In this document: positions 25,525 through 35,375 of the stretch, piece after piece
Layout of the letters: every line of letters begins with the position of its first letter
Numbering within the stretch: position 1 is the first letter of the stretch
Assembly (NCBI GenBank): GCA_015063035.1
Contig: SUTG01000011.1
Coordinates: forward strand, 1 to 44,776
Direction of reading: 5' to 3'
Length of the DNA stretch: 44,776 nt
Origin: Methanobrevibacter olleyae
Lineage (GTDB): Archaea > Methanobacteriota > Methanobacteria > Methanobacteriales > Methanobacteriaceae
Position numbers and translations under genes: made by a program
Notes under the pieces: generated by a model
What the model saw: only the letters and a program-made list of their open reading frames with translations
Databases searched by the model: none
What the model was told of the DNA's origin: nothing

Positions 25525-27747
25525 TTATAATATTGTAACTTTTGCTTGAACAGTATCAGCAATGTAACCTAATGATGTATTGGAATATGAACACTTCATG
25601 GTGTAAGTACCGGAAGCTAAGCCACTAATGGTTGCGAAACCATTTTCATCAGTAGTTACCTTATATGTATCAATATCACAAGGAATTGTATTGTTTAAAC
25701 CAATGCTTAAACCTTTAACTGCATATTTAATGAAGTTATTAGCCATTTCAGTTGCAGTTTGGCCGTAAACATAATCCATATTATGCTCATTTAGGTAAGA
25801 TCCAGGATTAGCTAATCCTGTAAAGCTTTCAGGACTGTAATTATCATCATGAGCCCTTTTAAGCCAACTGCAAGTTGCCAAATCTACTTGAGTTTTGGTA
25901 AATCCCAATACAACTCTATTATCGTATTTGTCTAAATAGTTTTGATACCACTTACTGCTCATATCATAGAACATACCACTGTCACAACCACCAAATATAC
26001 AGAAAACGCAAACGTCTTCATAACCATATTTGTAGATATCCTTACAATGTTCATTAGGACCAATATCATCATTTACTAAAACCTTATATCCTTTAGATCT
26101 TAATATTTTAGCTATATCATTGATGAATTTAAGGTCTGTTGCCTTATTGTAAATATTATCTGAGTCTATGATAATGGTTTTTTTAGTCATTTTAACTCCA
26201 GATCCAGCAGATTGATTACCGAAAAGGGAAGTTATGCTGACAGTTTGATTTACAAGAGGATTTCCTTTCATATCAGTTAATTTAATGGTAAACTCACCAG
26301 GACTAGCGCTTTTTATGGTTATCTTAGCTGTAGCATTAGTCAAGACCTTAACAGTCAAAGACTTGCTGCTTGCTGCATATCCGATAGAAGCTGCATGGTT
26401 CAGTTTAACCTTATATGATTTTGGTACTGAATTTATCTTTAATGAAACTCTACCTTTAGAGTTAGTGGTTTTAGTGAACTTCTTTCCATCAAAGGTAATT
26501 ACAACTTTTTCACCAGATACCGCCCTATTTGAACTGTCTTTCAAGTATGCATAGAAGTACTTTCCTCTAACAACAGTAGAGTTTGCTACTGTAAATTTGG
26601 TCTTAGCGATATAAGACCTTAATTTGAAAGACTCGGTAAAAGGCTTATAGTATCCAGAACCAGCATATATAATACGGGTTGTATAATATCCTGATTTTGA
26701 GTTGATCTTTAAGGATACTCTACCGTTACTGTTAGTTTTCTTATAGAAATTCTTATTGTTAAATCTGATTATAATGGTTTTATTTACCAAAGGATTGCCT
26801 TTTTTATCCTTTAAGTAAGCATATAAATACTTTCCTCTAACAACAGAAGTGCTAGCAACAGTAATGCTAGTTTTGGTTCTGTAAACAGTTAAATAGAAGG
26901 ATTTGCTGCTTGACTTATAACTGGTATTACCTGCATAGGTAATTTTAGTTAGATATTTAGCTGCTGCAGAAGGTATTTTAAGACTTACTCTACCCTTGCT
27001 GTTAGTAACTTTAGTGAAGGTCTTGCCTTTGAATCTGATCTTTACAGTTTGTCCAGCAAGTGCATTTCCAGAACTGTCTTTCAGGTATGCATACAAGTAT
27101 TTTCCTCTAGCAACCGATTCACTCGCTACTGTAATAGAGGTTTTTACCTGATAGATATTCAAGTCAAATGATTCAGCACTTGAGAGATATTCTGAATCCC
27201 CATTAAAATTAACTTTTAGGGTGTATTTACCTAAAAATGAGTTGAACTTTAATGTAACTGCACCATTTGCATCAGTTGTCTTATTGTATTTATTGCCTCC
27301 TATATCCAATAATAGACTCTTTCCGGATATAGGATTTCCATTATTATCTTTCAAATAAATATATAATGTAGTACCTCTTTTAATGGATGTCTTTGAGACA
27401 GAGATACTTGTATTTCCTTTAGATTCTTCTAAAGAAAGGTCAGCATTATCATCTGAATCTGCAGAACCTTCATTATCACTTGCTAACTGTTCTGTAGAAC
27501 CACTATTGCCATTACTCTCATTTGTTTGGCTTTCAGATAATATGCCTGATTGTGAATTTTCTTCCTCCTGATCTTCACTCATGAGGGAAGAAATGTCATC
27601 AGCATTTTCAACTGAATCAATTCCAATTGCATCAGTTGAATCAATACTGTTTAAATCATTGTCATTTATTTCATTAGCTGATATAACATTAATACTCAAG
27701 AACAATATCAATGCCAAAATCAGGGTAAATTTTATCTTTTTCGATAT
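25525..27747 (-). CDS. Adhesin-like secreted protein with Ig-like repeats and a nested domain
   Basis: 740 aa if started at the ATA at 27745-27747, which follows GGAGGTG by 5 nt. That gives SKKIKF plus the hydrophobic LILALILFLSINVISA, a full signal peptide; the first conventional start (TTG at 27717) removes the KK charge. An acidic Ser/Asn/Asp-rich spacer of about 80 residues follows. Then come four Ig-like/Big-type repeats of about 92 residues, each with a RGKYLYAYLKD-like strand, a KTFTKVTNSKGRVSLKI-like strand and a Tyr-containing end. A fifth repeat is interrupted after NQTVSI by about 170 residues (from KKTIIIDSDNIYNKATD to FIKYAVKGLSIGLN) and resumes at TYKVTTDENGFATI. The inserted domain is not identified; it has several Cys, a FGGCDSG motif and a RAHDDN motif. 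Surface attachment or cell-cell interaction is likely. Confidence 0.8.
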   Translation of the reverse strand: MSKKIKFTLILALILFLSINVISANEINDNDLNSIDSTDAIGIDSVENADDISSLMSEDQEEENSQSGILSESQTNESNGNSGSTEQLASDNEGSADSDDNADLSLEESKGNTSISVSKTSIKRGTTLYIYLKDNNGNPISGKSLLLDIGGNKYNKTTDANGAVTLKFNSFLGKYTLKVNFNGDSEYLSSAESFDLNIYQVKTSITVASESVARGKYLYAYLKDSSGNALAGQTVKIRFKGKTFTKVTNSKGRVSLKIPSAAAKYLTKITYAGNTSYKSSSKSFYLTVYRTKTSITVASTSVVRGKYLYAYLKDKKGNPLVNKTIIIRFNNKNFYKKTNSNGRVSLKINSKSGYYTTRIIYAGSGYYKPFTESFKLRSYIAKTKFTVANSTVVRGKYFYAYLKDSSNRAVSGEKVVITFDGKKFTKTTNSKGRVSLKINSVPKSYKVKLNHAASIGYAASSKSLTVKVLTNATAKITIKSASPGEFTIKLTDMKGNPLVNQTVSITSLFGNQSAGSGVKMTKKTIIIDSDNIYNKATDLKFINDIAKILRSKGYKVLVNDDIGPNEHCKDIYKYGYEDVCVFCIFGGCDSGMFYDMSSKWYQNYLDKYDNRVVLGFTKTQVDLATCSWLKRAHDDNYSPESFTGLANPGSYLNEHNMDYVYGQTATEMANNFIKYAVKGLSIGLNNTIPCDIDTYKVTTDENGFATISGLASGTYTMKCSYSNTSLGYIADTVQAKVTIL

Positions 27748-27759
27748 ATTTACACCTCC
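27745..27759 (-). promoter_or_regulatory. Strong ribosome binding site before an ATA start codon
   Basis: GGAGGTG (27753-27759 on the minus strand) is followed after 5 nt by ATA in frame with the signal peptide. The ATG overlapping the site opens a frame of only three codons (ATG GAG GTG then stop). Confidence 0.6.
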
Positions 27760-28339
27760 ATTTTGAAATAAACTGTTCGTATAAACTATATATAAATTCT
27801 TGTGATTAAAATTTTATTTTTTATCTTATATATACTTTTAGTAAAAATTCGCCTTTTTTTCAAAAAATAAGCACAATTTGCTATTATTTAACTAAATAAA
27901 TAACGGATATCCGTTTTTTAAAATTCATTTAAAAAGCAATTAGTTTTTCTATTTAAAAACGAATATTCAAAAATTACTTAAAATGCCTATTTTGGAATAA
28001 AACCAATTATTTTTAAGTTAAAATAGAAAATAAGGAATTTAAGTAAAAATCATTTTAAATTAATTAATCGATTTAAGTTTAACATGTTATTTATTCTTAA
28101 ATCTAATAATAAGGAACTATAAACTATTTTTTTCAAAAAAGAAGCGTTTTAATGACGAATACTTAAAAAATTAATAATATTCTAATTTATTAAATAATAC
28201 AGTATATTAGGATATGTTTTTTCTACAATATTTTCAATATATTTTCAATCTATTTTCCATTTATAAAAACTAATATAAATATCAAATTATAAATATAAAA
28301 AACATATTAAATATTATTTTAATGATTTGAGGAATGAAA
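27748..28339. promoter_or_regulatory. Divergent region between adhesin and DUF368 genes
   Basis: About 590 bp without a gene. The notable element is the perfect 14-bp palindrome AACGGATATCCGTT at 27902-27915, about 155 bp before the adhesin start. Most of the rest is homopolymer-rich AT sequence. GAGGAATG at 28329-28336 is the ribosome binding site for the DUF368 gene. Confidence 0.5.
27902..27915. promoter_or_regulatory. Perfect 14-bp palindrome, possible operator
   Basis: AACGGATATCCGTT is self-complementary, with a GC content well above the surrounding DNA. It lies between divergent promoters of a surface protein and a membrane transporter and fits a dimeric repressor site. Confidence 0.5.
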
Positions 28340-29197
28340 ATGAATATTGATTTAAAAGAAATAATCTTGATTTTCCTTAGAGGATTATTCATGGGATCTG
28401 CAGATATTGTTCCAGGAGTTTCAGGAGGAACAATAGCTTTAATTACAGGAATATATGAACGTTTGATACAGGCTATAAGTAGCATAAAATTCATGTTCCT
28501 AAAGCCACTCATAAAAGGGGATCTTGCTGGTTTCAAAGATGAACTAATGGAAGAAATAGACTTTGAATTGTTCATTCCATTGCTTTTAGGTATTGGAATC
28601 GCTTTCATCACATTGGGAAAAGTAATCAGTTATCTTCTTGATACTCAAACTGCATATACATTTTCATTCTTTTTTGGATTGATTCTTGCTTCCGCATATA
28701 TCCTATACACAAAACTTGAAGATTTCAACATCAAATTAATCCTCATTACAGTCATTGGAATAATTCTATCCTATATATTTGTAGGATTAAATCCAATTGC
28801 AGCTAACCATAGCTTAATTGTAATATTCATATCAGGGCTCATTGCAATATGTGCAATGATATTGCCCGGAATATCTGGATCATTACTATTATTGCTTCTT
28901 GGCCAATACCAATACATGCTAAATGCCTTAAATTCAAGAAACATAATGGAGATTCTTGTCTTTGGCATAGGTGCAGTGATAGGAATATTAGGATTTTCAA
29001 AAATCTTGAATTATTTGCTTGAGAAGTATGAATCCGCTACAATGGCATTTTTAATAGGAATAATGGTTGGAACATTGAGACTTCCGGTAATGGAAATAAC
29101 TGGCAATATTCAAGGTTCATGGATTCCATGCATTATTCTCGCGCTAATCGCCTTTGCGCTTATCATAGCATTAGAGAAAAAATTTAAAAAGGAATAA
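28340..29197 (+). CDS. DUF368 family membrane protein (polyprenyl-phosphate transporter family)
   Basis: 285 aa, about eight hydrophobic segments. The N-terminal RGLFMGSADIVPGVSGGTIALITGIYERLI is the DUF368 signature and a second, similar GxSGG-like motif (CAMILPGISGSLLLLLLGQY) occurs in the middle, showing the internal duplication of the family. Bacterial DUF368 (PopT) proteins recycle undecaprenyl phosphate across the membrane; an archaeal homologue could do this for the lipid carrier of pseudomurein or glycoprotein synthesis (inference). The ATG at 28340 is preferred over the one at 28334 because GAGGAATG lies at a workable distance from it only. The HEAT-like gene follows 51 bp later and may be cotranscribed. 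Confidence 0.88.
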   Translation: MNIDLKEIILIFLRGLFMGSADIVPGVSGGTIALITGIYERLIQAISSIKFMFLKPLIKGDLAGFKDELMEEIDFELFIPLLLGIGIAFITLGKVISYLLDTQTAYTFSFFFGLILASAYILYTKLEDFNIKLILITVIGIILSYIFVGLNPIAANHSLIVIFISGLIAICAMILPGISGSLLLLLLGQYQYMLNALNSRNIMEILVFGIGAVIGILGFSKILNYLLEKYESATMAFLIGIMVGTLRLPVMEITGNIQGSWIPCIILALIAFALIIALEKKFKKE

Positions 29198-29248
29198 TAA
29201 TCTGATTAAAGAATTAAATAAAATATAATTTCTACTTTTGGTGAAAAA

Positions 29249-30943
29249 ATGGGCTTATTTGACTTCATTAAAAAAGATAAGAAAGATAAGAAAGATAAAA
29301 AAGAAAACAATGATAAAAATGACAAAAAGGATAGAAAGAATAAGAAAAGAGATAAATCAATCGATTTTGATTCAATAGAGAAAATAAGCCCAGAAGATTT
29401 AAAAATGGCTAAAGAGAAACGTCTTAAAAATGATATACGTACTGAAGGGGAAATATTGAAAGACGAAACCTTTAGAAGTATTGCAATGAACCACAGCAAT
29501 AGAAACAACAGGATTGCTGCAGTAATGGAAATGAAATCCCAAGATGTTTTGGAAGATTTGGCCATTGACAACAAGGATAGATATGTGAGAACCATTTCAG
29601 CTTCAAGAATAACTGACCCAAATATCCTGAAGGAACTGGCATACAATGCAAAGTACAGCGATGTCAGGCAGATAGCGTTTGGCAAGTTAGACATGGCGGA
29701 AAATGTGCTTGCAGAGATAGCTAAATTTGATAAAAAAGGAAAAAACAGATTATCTGCAGTTCGTGAAATAGAGGATGAACTTATACTGATGGATATAAGT
29801 CTCAATGCAAAGGACCAAAGAGTAAAAATAAATGCAATTGAAAGGATTGAAAACAACGAGATATTAGCGGAAATACTTAAGAATTCCTCTGACAATAAGA
29901 TATTCAATAAAATAATCAATAAGGAAAGCTTTTCTGATGAAAAGATTTTATCCGAAATAGCAAAAAGCAATGAATATGATAAGTTCATTAGAGTTGAAGC
30001 ATTGAATAAGCTAGATAAAGACAATTCCAATGAAACAATAAAGGATATCGCTTTCAATGAAATTGATGAGCATGTATGTTCTGCAGCAATAGAAAAATTG
30101 GATTCGGAGGAAGACTTGATTGAAATCGCATTGAACTCAATCTATTCATCATCAAGAATTAAAGCTACTGAAAAAATCAAAAATGAGGATGTCTTAAAAG
30201 AGATTGCATTGAATGATGAGGACAAGTTTGTTCGTATTGAAGCACTAAAAGATATAAAAAATGATAATATTATCAAAGAGATATATCTCCAAGAGAAAGA
30301 TAATTTCGTTAGAAGTGAAGCAATTAAGAATATTGATTCATTAGATAATTTAATTGATATTAGTATCAAAGATGATGATTTAATTGTAGCTAAAAATGCT
30401 TTAAATAAAGTTATTAGAAATAGGGAAAATTATATTGATGGTGAAGAATCATCATTTGATCTTGAGAATCATTTTAAGGATGTTGCAAATGAATCCAAAC
30501 ATGAAGAAATAAGCAGATTAGCTGTCAATAATATTGAAAATGAGAATCTCTTGATTGATGTCTGTGAACAATCCATATATCTTGACAGCCAACTTGAAGC
30601 CGTATCTAAAATCAAATCTGAAAATGTTCTCTCTGAGATAGTAAAAAGCAATATTGATTCAAACATCAGATTGAATACTATTAGAAGAATTAATGATAGG
30701 AAAATTTTAGAGGACATTTCTATCAATGGAAAATACAATGATGCACGTATTGAAGCGATTTCCAAAATAAAGAACCAAGAGATACTGGTTGATTTAGCGT
30801 ATAATGATGAAGACCCGAAGATTCGTGAATCCGCATGCAAGAACATTCAGACTGTATCTGTTCTAGATGATATAGCCATTAAGGATGAGGATAAATACGT
30901 TAGGGAAGTAGCTGAAAAAAGGTCACTATTGCTTAAAAAATAG
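29249..30943 (+). CDS. HEAT-like helical repeat protein with Lys/Asp-rich N-terminus
   Basis: 564 aa. After MGLFDFI, residues 8-38 are almost only Lys, Asp, Asn and Glu. From about residue 60 to the end runs a solenoid of roughly 20-24-residue units of the pattern ILKEIAxNxxDxxVRxEAlxxI (for example VLKEIALNDEDKFVRIEALK and NILKELAYNAKYSDVRQIAF). This resembles the HEAT/leucine-rich-variant class. No enzymatic motif. Such solenoids act as protein-binding scaffolds; the partner is unknown. A ribosome binding site GGTGA lies just upstream. Probable operon with the DUF368 gene. Confidence 0.8.
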   Translation: MGLFDFIKKDKKDKKDKKENNDKNDKKDRKNKKRDKSIDFDSIEKISPEDLKMAKEKRLKNDIRTEGEILKDETFRSIAMNHSNRNNRIAAVMEMKSQDVLEDLAIDNKDRYVRTISASRITDPNILKELAYNAKYSDVRQIAFGKLDMAENVLAEIAKFDKKGKNRLSAVREIEDELILMDISLNAKDQRVKINAIERIENNEILAEILKNSSDNKIFNKIINKESFSDEKILSEIAKSNEYDKFIRVEALNKLDKDNSNETIKDIAFNEIDEHVCSAAIEKLDSEEDLIEIALNSIYSSSRIKATEKIKNEDVLKEIALNDEDKFVRIEALKDIKNDNIIKEIYLQEKDNFVRSEAIKNIDSLDNLIDISIKDDDLIVAKNALNKVIRNRENYIDGEESSFDLENHFKDVANESKHEEISRLAVNNIENENLLIDVCEQSIYLDSQLEAVSKIKSENVLSEIVKSNIDSNIRLNTIRRINDRKILEDISINGKYNDARIEAISKIKNQEILVDLAYNDEDPKIRESACKNIQTVSVLDDIAIKDEDKYVREVAEKRSLLLKK

Positions 30944-31073
30944 AAATTTTATAAAAAAATTAAAAAAATGTTCTAAATAAAATAAATAAAAATTAAAAAA
31001 GCTATTTTAAAAAATATTCTAAGAATAAAATAAATAAAAATTAAAAAAGCTATTTTAAAAAAAATAAAATATT
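30944..31073. repeat. Two copies of a 48-bp unit between convergent genes
   Basis: The stretch containing aaataaaaattaaaaaagct is repeated with a 48-bp period (gctatttt at 31001 and 31049). It lies between the HEAT-like gene and uvrA and contains no gene. Confidence 0.8.
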
Positions 31074-31101
31074 AGTAAATAATAGATATCTATTATTTAC
31101 T
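31074..31101 (-). terminator. Perfect 28-bp palindrome spanning uvrA stop codon
   Basis: Fourteen-base arms (AGTAAATAATAGAT and its complement) with no spacer. The uvrA stop codon (31093-31095) is inside the palindrome. On the uvrA strand a T-rich run follows, so a terminator or RNA-end-stabilising hairpin is likely; being palindromic it could also act on the convergent gene. Confidence 0.7.
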
Positions 31102-33996
31102 TGCATTCTCTTCAACTAACTCTTTTGCATGAGCAGTCATATTATCGCTTAAGACTTCTTTTAGGAAATCTCCTGTGTAAGTTCCAGATTTAGCGATCTC
31201 TTCAGGAGTTCCAGTAGCTATGACTTCTCCACCGCCATCTCCACCTTCAGGACCTAAATCAATGATATGATCTGCTGTTTTAATGACATCCAAGTTATGC
31301 TCAATCACTACAACAGAGTTTCCTGCATCTGTTAATCTGTTTAAAACGTTCAATAATTTCTTAATGTCATCAAAATGAAGACCTGTTGTAGGCTCATCCA
31401 ATATGTATAAAGTCTGTCCAGTGCTGGACTTGGATAGCTCTTTAGCTAATTTCACCCTTTGGGCTTCACCACCGGAAAGGGTGGTTGCAGGTTGTCCTAA
31501 CTTTATGTATCCTAATCCTACATCATATAAAGTCTGAAGCTTTTTAGCAATTCTAGGGACATTTTCAAAGAATTTTAAAGCCTCTTCAACAGTCATTTCC
31601 AATACTTCATAGATATTCTTTCCCTTATAACGGATATCCAATGTCTCATCATTGTACCTTTTTCCTTTACAGACTTCACAAGGAACATAAACATCGGATA
31701 GGAAGTGCATTTCAATCTGTATGATACCATCACCATAACAAGATTCACATCTTCCTCCTTTTACATTGAAACTGAATCTTCCAGGCTTATATCCTCTTGC
31801 CTTAGATTCAGGAGTGTCAGCGAATAATTCCCTGATTGGAGTGAAAACCCCTACATATGTAGCAGGGTTAGAACGTGGAGTTCTGCCGATAGGAGTTTGG
31901 TCTATTCTGATGATCTTATCGATATTTTCTATTCCTTCAATGTAATCATGCTTTCCAGGATGCAAATACTTCTTGTTTATGATGGTTGATAAGCCTTTAT
32001 ACAAGACCTGATTGATTAAACTGCTTTTACCTGAACCGCTTACACCAGTAACACATGTAAAGAGTCCTAATGGTATATCAACATCTATATTCTTAAGATT
32101 GTTTTCTCTAGCGCCTTTTACAGTCAAGAATTTACCATTTCCAGGTCTTCTTTCTGTATTGATTGGAATGGTTTCCCTTCTTGACAAGTATTTGCCTGTA
32201 ATGGAATCTGGAGAATTCATTATCTCTTCCGGGCTTCCTTCAGCTATTATTTTTCCACCATGCTCTCCGGCACCTGGGCCTATATCAATGACATAATCAG
32301 CAGACAATATTGTCTCTTCATCGTGCTCTACAACAATCAATGTGTTTCCAATGTCTCTCAAATGCTTTAAGGTGCCAATGAGCTTCTTATTATCCCTTTG
32401 GTGAAGACCAATACTTGGCTCATCCAAAATGTATAAGACGCCGACAAGTCCAGAGCCTATTTGGGTTGCAAGCCTTATTCTCTGTGCTTCTCCACCTGAT
32501 AGTGTACCTGAAGACCTTGACATTGTAATATAGTCCAATCCTACATCAACAAGGAACTTCAATCTTGCCTTGATTTCCTTTAGGATCTCTTTTCCAATGA
32601 AAAGTTGTCTTTCTGTAAGCTCTAAATCCTGGAAGAATTGATAACTGTCCTTAATTGACAAGTCACATACATCCATGATGTTCTTATCACCTACAGTAAC
32701 TGCCAAAACCTCTGGACGAAGCCTTCTTCCACCACAAACTGGACATTTGCGGTCACTCATGAATTTAGAGATGTAACTTCTGTTGTAATTGGATTTGGTT
32801 TCAATGTATAAGCGTTCCATTCTTGTGATTACACCTTCAAACTTACGGTTTACTCTATAGGACCTGTTTCTTCTCTTAAATGCAAATGCTACCTTCTCAT
32901 TGGAACCATAAAGAATGATGTGCTGCTCTTCTTCACTTAAATCCTTAAATGGAGTGTCCATGCTAAAGCCAAAGTGTTCAGCCACTGCCTTAAGCATTTG
33001 ATAATAGTAATTTTCCTTTTTAGTTGATTTTGACCATGGAACGATTGCCCCATCATTTAAGCTTAGGTTCTTGTTTGGAACAATCAAGTCAGGATCCATT
33101 TCCATTTTGGTACCTATACCATTACATTCAGGACATGCACCTTGAGGTGCATTGAATGAAAACATACGAGGGGTCAATTCCTGGAAACTTAAGCCGCAAT
33201 CTGTACATGCAAAGTCTTCAGAATAGGTTTTTTCATATGCGGTTTCATTTCCTTCATCATCCCTTTTATTAAACATGACAGTTACAAGACCTTCTGCAAA
33301 ATTACAAGCGGTTTCTACTGAATCTGATAACCTTCTTTGGAAGTCTAATCCTTCCCTGATGACAAGCCTATCCACTACAAGTTCTATGTTATGGCGGAAG
33401 TTCTTTCCAAGCTCAATGTCCTCATCAAGACCTCTTATTTCACCATCTACTCGTACTCTAACAAAACCTTTCTTTCTAAAGTCATCTAAAATGTCCTTAT
33501 GCTCACCTTTACGGTCCTTAACAACAGGAGCAAGGACATGTATTTTAGTTCCTTCTCCCTCTTCAATGATGGATTCTGTTATTTGTCCTATGGTTTGATG
33601 GGATATTTCCTTTCCACAATTAGGGCAATGAGGAATTCCTATTCTTGCAAACAATAAACGCAAGTAATCATAAATTTCTGTAATGGTACCTACAGTTGAC
33701 CTTGGATTTACCTTTGTGGTCTTTTGGTCTATTGAAATTGCAGGTGACAAACCTTCGATATAATCAACTTCAGGCTTTTTCATTTGACCTAAAAACTGTC
33801 TTGCATATGCGGATAATGATTCAACATATCTACGCTGTCCTTCAGCATAAATGGTGTCAAATGCAAGTGTTGATTTACCTGAACCGCTTAAACCTGTAAC
33901 CACTACAAATTGATCCCTTGGTATGGATAAATCAATGTTTTGAAGGTTATGCTCTCTTCCTCCCTTAAGTATAATGTTTTTTCTTTCTGCACTCAT
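31093..33996 (-). CDS. uvrA: Excinuclease ABC subunit A
   Basis: 967 aa, full length. Two ABC ATPase modules: Walker A GLSGSGKS near residue 34 and GVSGSGKS near 650, signatures [12 protein letters not shown] and [12 protein letters not shown], and Walker B motifs [15 protein letters not shown] and [14 protein letters not shown]. Zinc-binding CxxC pairs: [16 protein letters not shown]...CPECNG, CPVCGG and CESCYGDG...CEVCKG. UvrA dimers find bulky DNA lesions and load UvrB for nucleotide-excision repair. Methanogens acquired the UvrABC system from bacteria; uvrB and uvrC are not in this window. The start is ATG after GGTGAAAGG. Confidence 0.97.
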   Translation of the reverse strand: MSAERKNIILKGGREHNLQNIDLSIPRDQFVVVTGLSGSGKSTLAFDTIYAEGQRRYVESLSAYARQFLGQMKKPEVDYIEGLSPAISIDQKTTKVNPRSTVGTITEIYDYLRLLFARIGIPHCPNCGKEISHQTIGQITESIIEEGEGTKIHVLAPVVKDRKGEHKDILDDFRKKGFVRVRVDGEIRGLDEDIELGKNFRHNIELVVDRLVIREGLDFQRRLSDSVETACNFAEGLVTVMFNKRDDEGNETAYEKTYSEDFACTDCGLSFQELTPRMFSFNAPQGACPECNGIGTKMEMDPDLIVPNKNLSLNDGAIVPWSKSTKKENYYYQMLKAVAEHFGFSMDTPFKDLSEEEQHIILYGSNEKVAFAFKRRNRSYRVNRKFEGVITRMERLYIETKSNYNRSYISKFMSDRKCPVCGGRRLRPEVLAVTVGDKNIMDVCDLSIKDSYQFFQDLELTERQLFIGKEILKEIKARLKFLVDVGLDYITMSRSSGTLSGGEAQRIRLATQIGSGLVGVLYILDEPSIGLHQRDNKKLIGTLKHLRDIGNTLIVVEHDEETILSADYVIDIGPGAGEHGGKIIAEGSPEEIMNSPDSITGKYLSRRETIPINTERRPGNGKFLTVKGARENNLKNIDVDIPLGLFTCVTGVSGSGKSSLINQVLYKGLSTIINKKYLHPGKHDYIEGIENIDKIIRIDQTPIGRTPRSNPATYVGVFTPIRELFADTPESKARGYKPGRFSFNVKGGRCESCYGDGIIQIEMHFLSDVYVPCEVCKGKRYNDETLDIRYKGKNIYEVLEMTVEEALKFFENVPRIAKKLQTLYDVGLGYIKLGQPATTLSGGEAQRVKLAKELSKSSTGQTLYILDEPTTGLHFDDIKKLLNVLNRLTDAGNSVVVIEHNLDVIKTADHIIDLGPEGGDGGGEVIATGTPEEIAKSGTYTGDFLKEVLSDNMTAHAKELVEENASK

Positions 33997-34412
33997 CCTT
34001 TCACCATAAGTTAAATGTAAATTAAATAAACATAGTTTAATGTAAAATCAAATTTTATTTAATAAGAATAATTAATTTTAATGTATAATAAATTTTATAT
34101 AAAAATTTGTTATATTATATATAAATCTTAGTAGCAAGAGCTTTTGAAAACTAATAATTTAGTTTTTATTCATACAAACTAATATTAGTCCTAACTATTA
34201 TATAAATATATGTTATATAGGGTATAAATTTGTAAAAAGTTGATAATAAATTATTATTTTAAATTAATAAAAAATTAAAAATATGATTCAATAAGAAGAA
34301 ATATAAAAAGATTGAAAAAAATTGAATAAAAGATAATAAAAATAGTAGATATAGAATAAAAATAGAATAAAAATTGAATAAAAGATAATAAAAAAAAGAA
34401 AAATAAGATAGA
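33997..34412. promoter_or_regulatory. uvrA upstream region with small dyads and 3' repeats
   Basis: 416 bp between htpX and uvrA, no gene. A hairpin-like AAAACTAA / TTAGTTTT pair (34147-34166, 4-nt loop) and the palindrome ACTAATATTAGT (34178-34189) share the ACTAA core and lie 150-195 bp before uvrA. Near htpX, the word attgaataaaagataataaaa occurs at 34321 and 34373 (52-bp period). Confidence 0.5.
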
Positions 34413-35375
34413 TTAACTGTAATCAGCTAATCTTTTTATTCTCTTAAGCATGTCTGGGTGAGTGGACAATAACTCCATAATCTTATTTGAAGTGCCTACA
34501 CTCACTTTAGAATCCCTTAAGACATTTAGCTCATCAACACTGATTGTACCGTCTTTATCCAAGTCCAATTGAGCTAAATTGTTGAATTCATTTCTTGCAT
34601 TAGTGATGTCAGTCAAGAAGAATGCTTTTGTTCCTTCAATGTCCTTGATTTCAGATTGTGGAACTTTTGCTGCACCATAAACCAATTTATATAATGCAGA
34701 AGCCAGCTTTTCAGGTTTGCAACCTAATTCCACACTACCTGCATCTGCATAATACTCTCTTATTCTGGAAATGAAGAGTACAATCAACTGACCTACGAAG
34801 TAAGCAATCAATGCTAAAATGCCTAAAATAGCTCCTCCATTATCATTATCGCCTCCTCCTGAGAACATGAGTGAGAATGACAAATAGTAGCATATCAGTG
34901 GAATAGCACTGACAATGGTTGTAATAGCCATATCATTATGCTTAATATGGGACATTTCATGGCCTAAAACAGCTCGAAGCTCTTCCTCATCGAGAAGACC
35001 AAGGATACCTCTTGTAACGCATACATGTCCACTACGTTTGGATCTGCCGTAAGCAAATGCATTAGGAACCATAGTATTTGATATTCCCACTTTAGGCTTA
35101 GGGATATTAGCTGCAGCAGCCAATTCAGATACCATTTGATGAAGTTCTGGAGCTTCTGCTTCACTTAATTGGTGAACTCCCATTGAACTTTCTACAATCT
35201 TTGGGCCGAATAAGTATTGCAGGAATAATACAAACAAACCTGCAATTGCATAGAATCCATAAAAGCCGCCGTATCCTAAGAAGTTACCGGCAAGCATGAT
35301 TAGAATATAGACTATAGCGAACATTACTAGCATAGAAAGCCATAATCTTAATTTGAGTTTCCAAGTTCCTGTCAT
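34413..35375 (-). CDS. htpX: M48 family membrane metalloprotease HtpX-like, with EF-hand loop
   Basis: 320 aa. Two N-terminal membrane segments (LWLSMLVMFAIVYILIMLAG and a second starting YGFYAIAGLFVLF), then GHEMSHIKHND with the zinc-binding HExxH, two further hydrophobic segments, and EYYADAGSVEL supplying the third zinc ligand. HtpX proteases degrade misfolded membrane proteins. Between this core and the C-terminal helix lies DLDKDGTISVDE at 271-282, a canonical calcium-binding EF-hand loop (Asp at 1, 3 and 5, Glu at 12), absent from the typical family. This suggests Ca2+ control (inference). Ribosome binding site AAGGGG. Confidence 0.9.
   Translation of the reverse strand: MTGTWKLKLRLWLSMLVMFAIVYILIMLAGNFLGYGGFYGFYAIAGLFVLFLQYLFGPKIVESSMGVHQLSEAEAPELHQMVSELAAAANIPKPKVGISNTMVPNAFAYGRSKRSGHVCVTRGILGLLDEEELRAVLGHEMSHIKHNDMAITTIVSAIPLICYYLSFSLMFSGGGDNDNGGAILGILALIAYFVGQLIVLFISRIREYYADAGSVELGCKPEKLASALYKLVYGAAKVPQSEIKDIEGTKAFFLTDITNARNEFNNLAQLDLDKDGTISVDELNVLRDSKVSVGTSNKIMELLSTHPDMLKRIKRLADYS

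Noticed and set aside
29206-30057. 283-codon minus-strand frame opposite the HEAT-like gene
   Set aside because: It is a Ser/Leu/Phe-rich shadow of a Lys/Asp-rich gene; the sense frame has the ribosome binding site and repeats.
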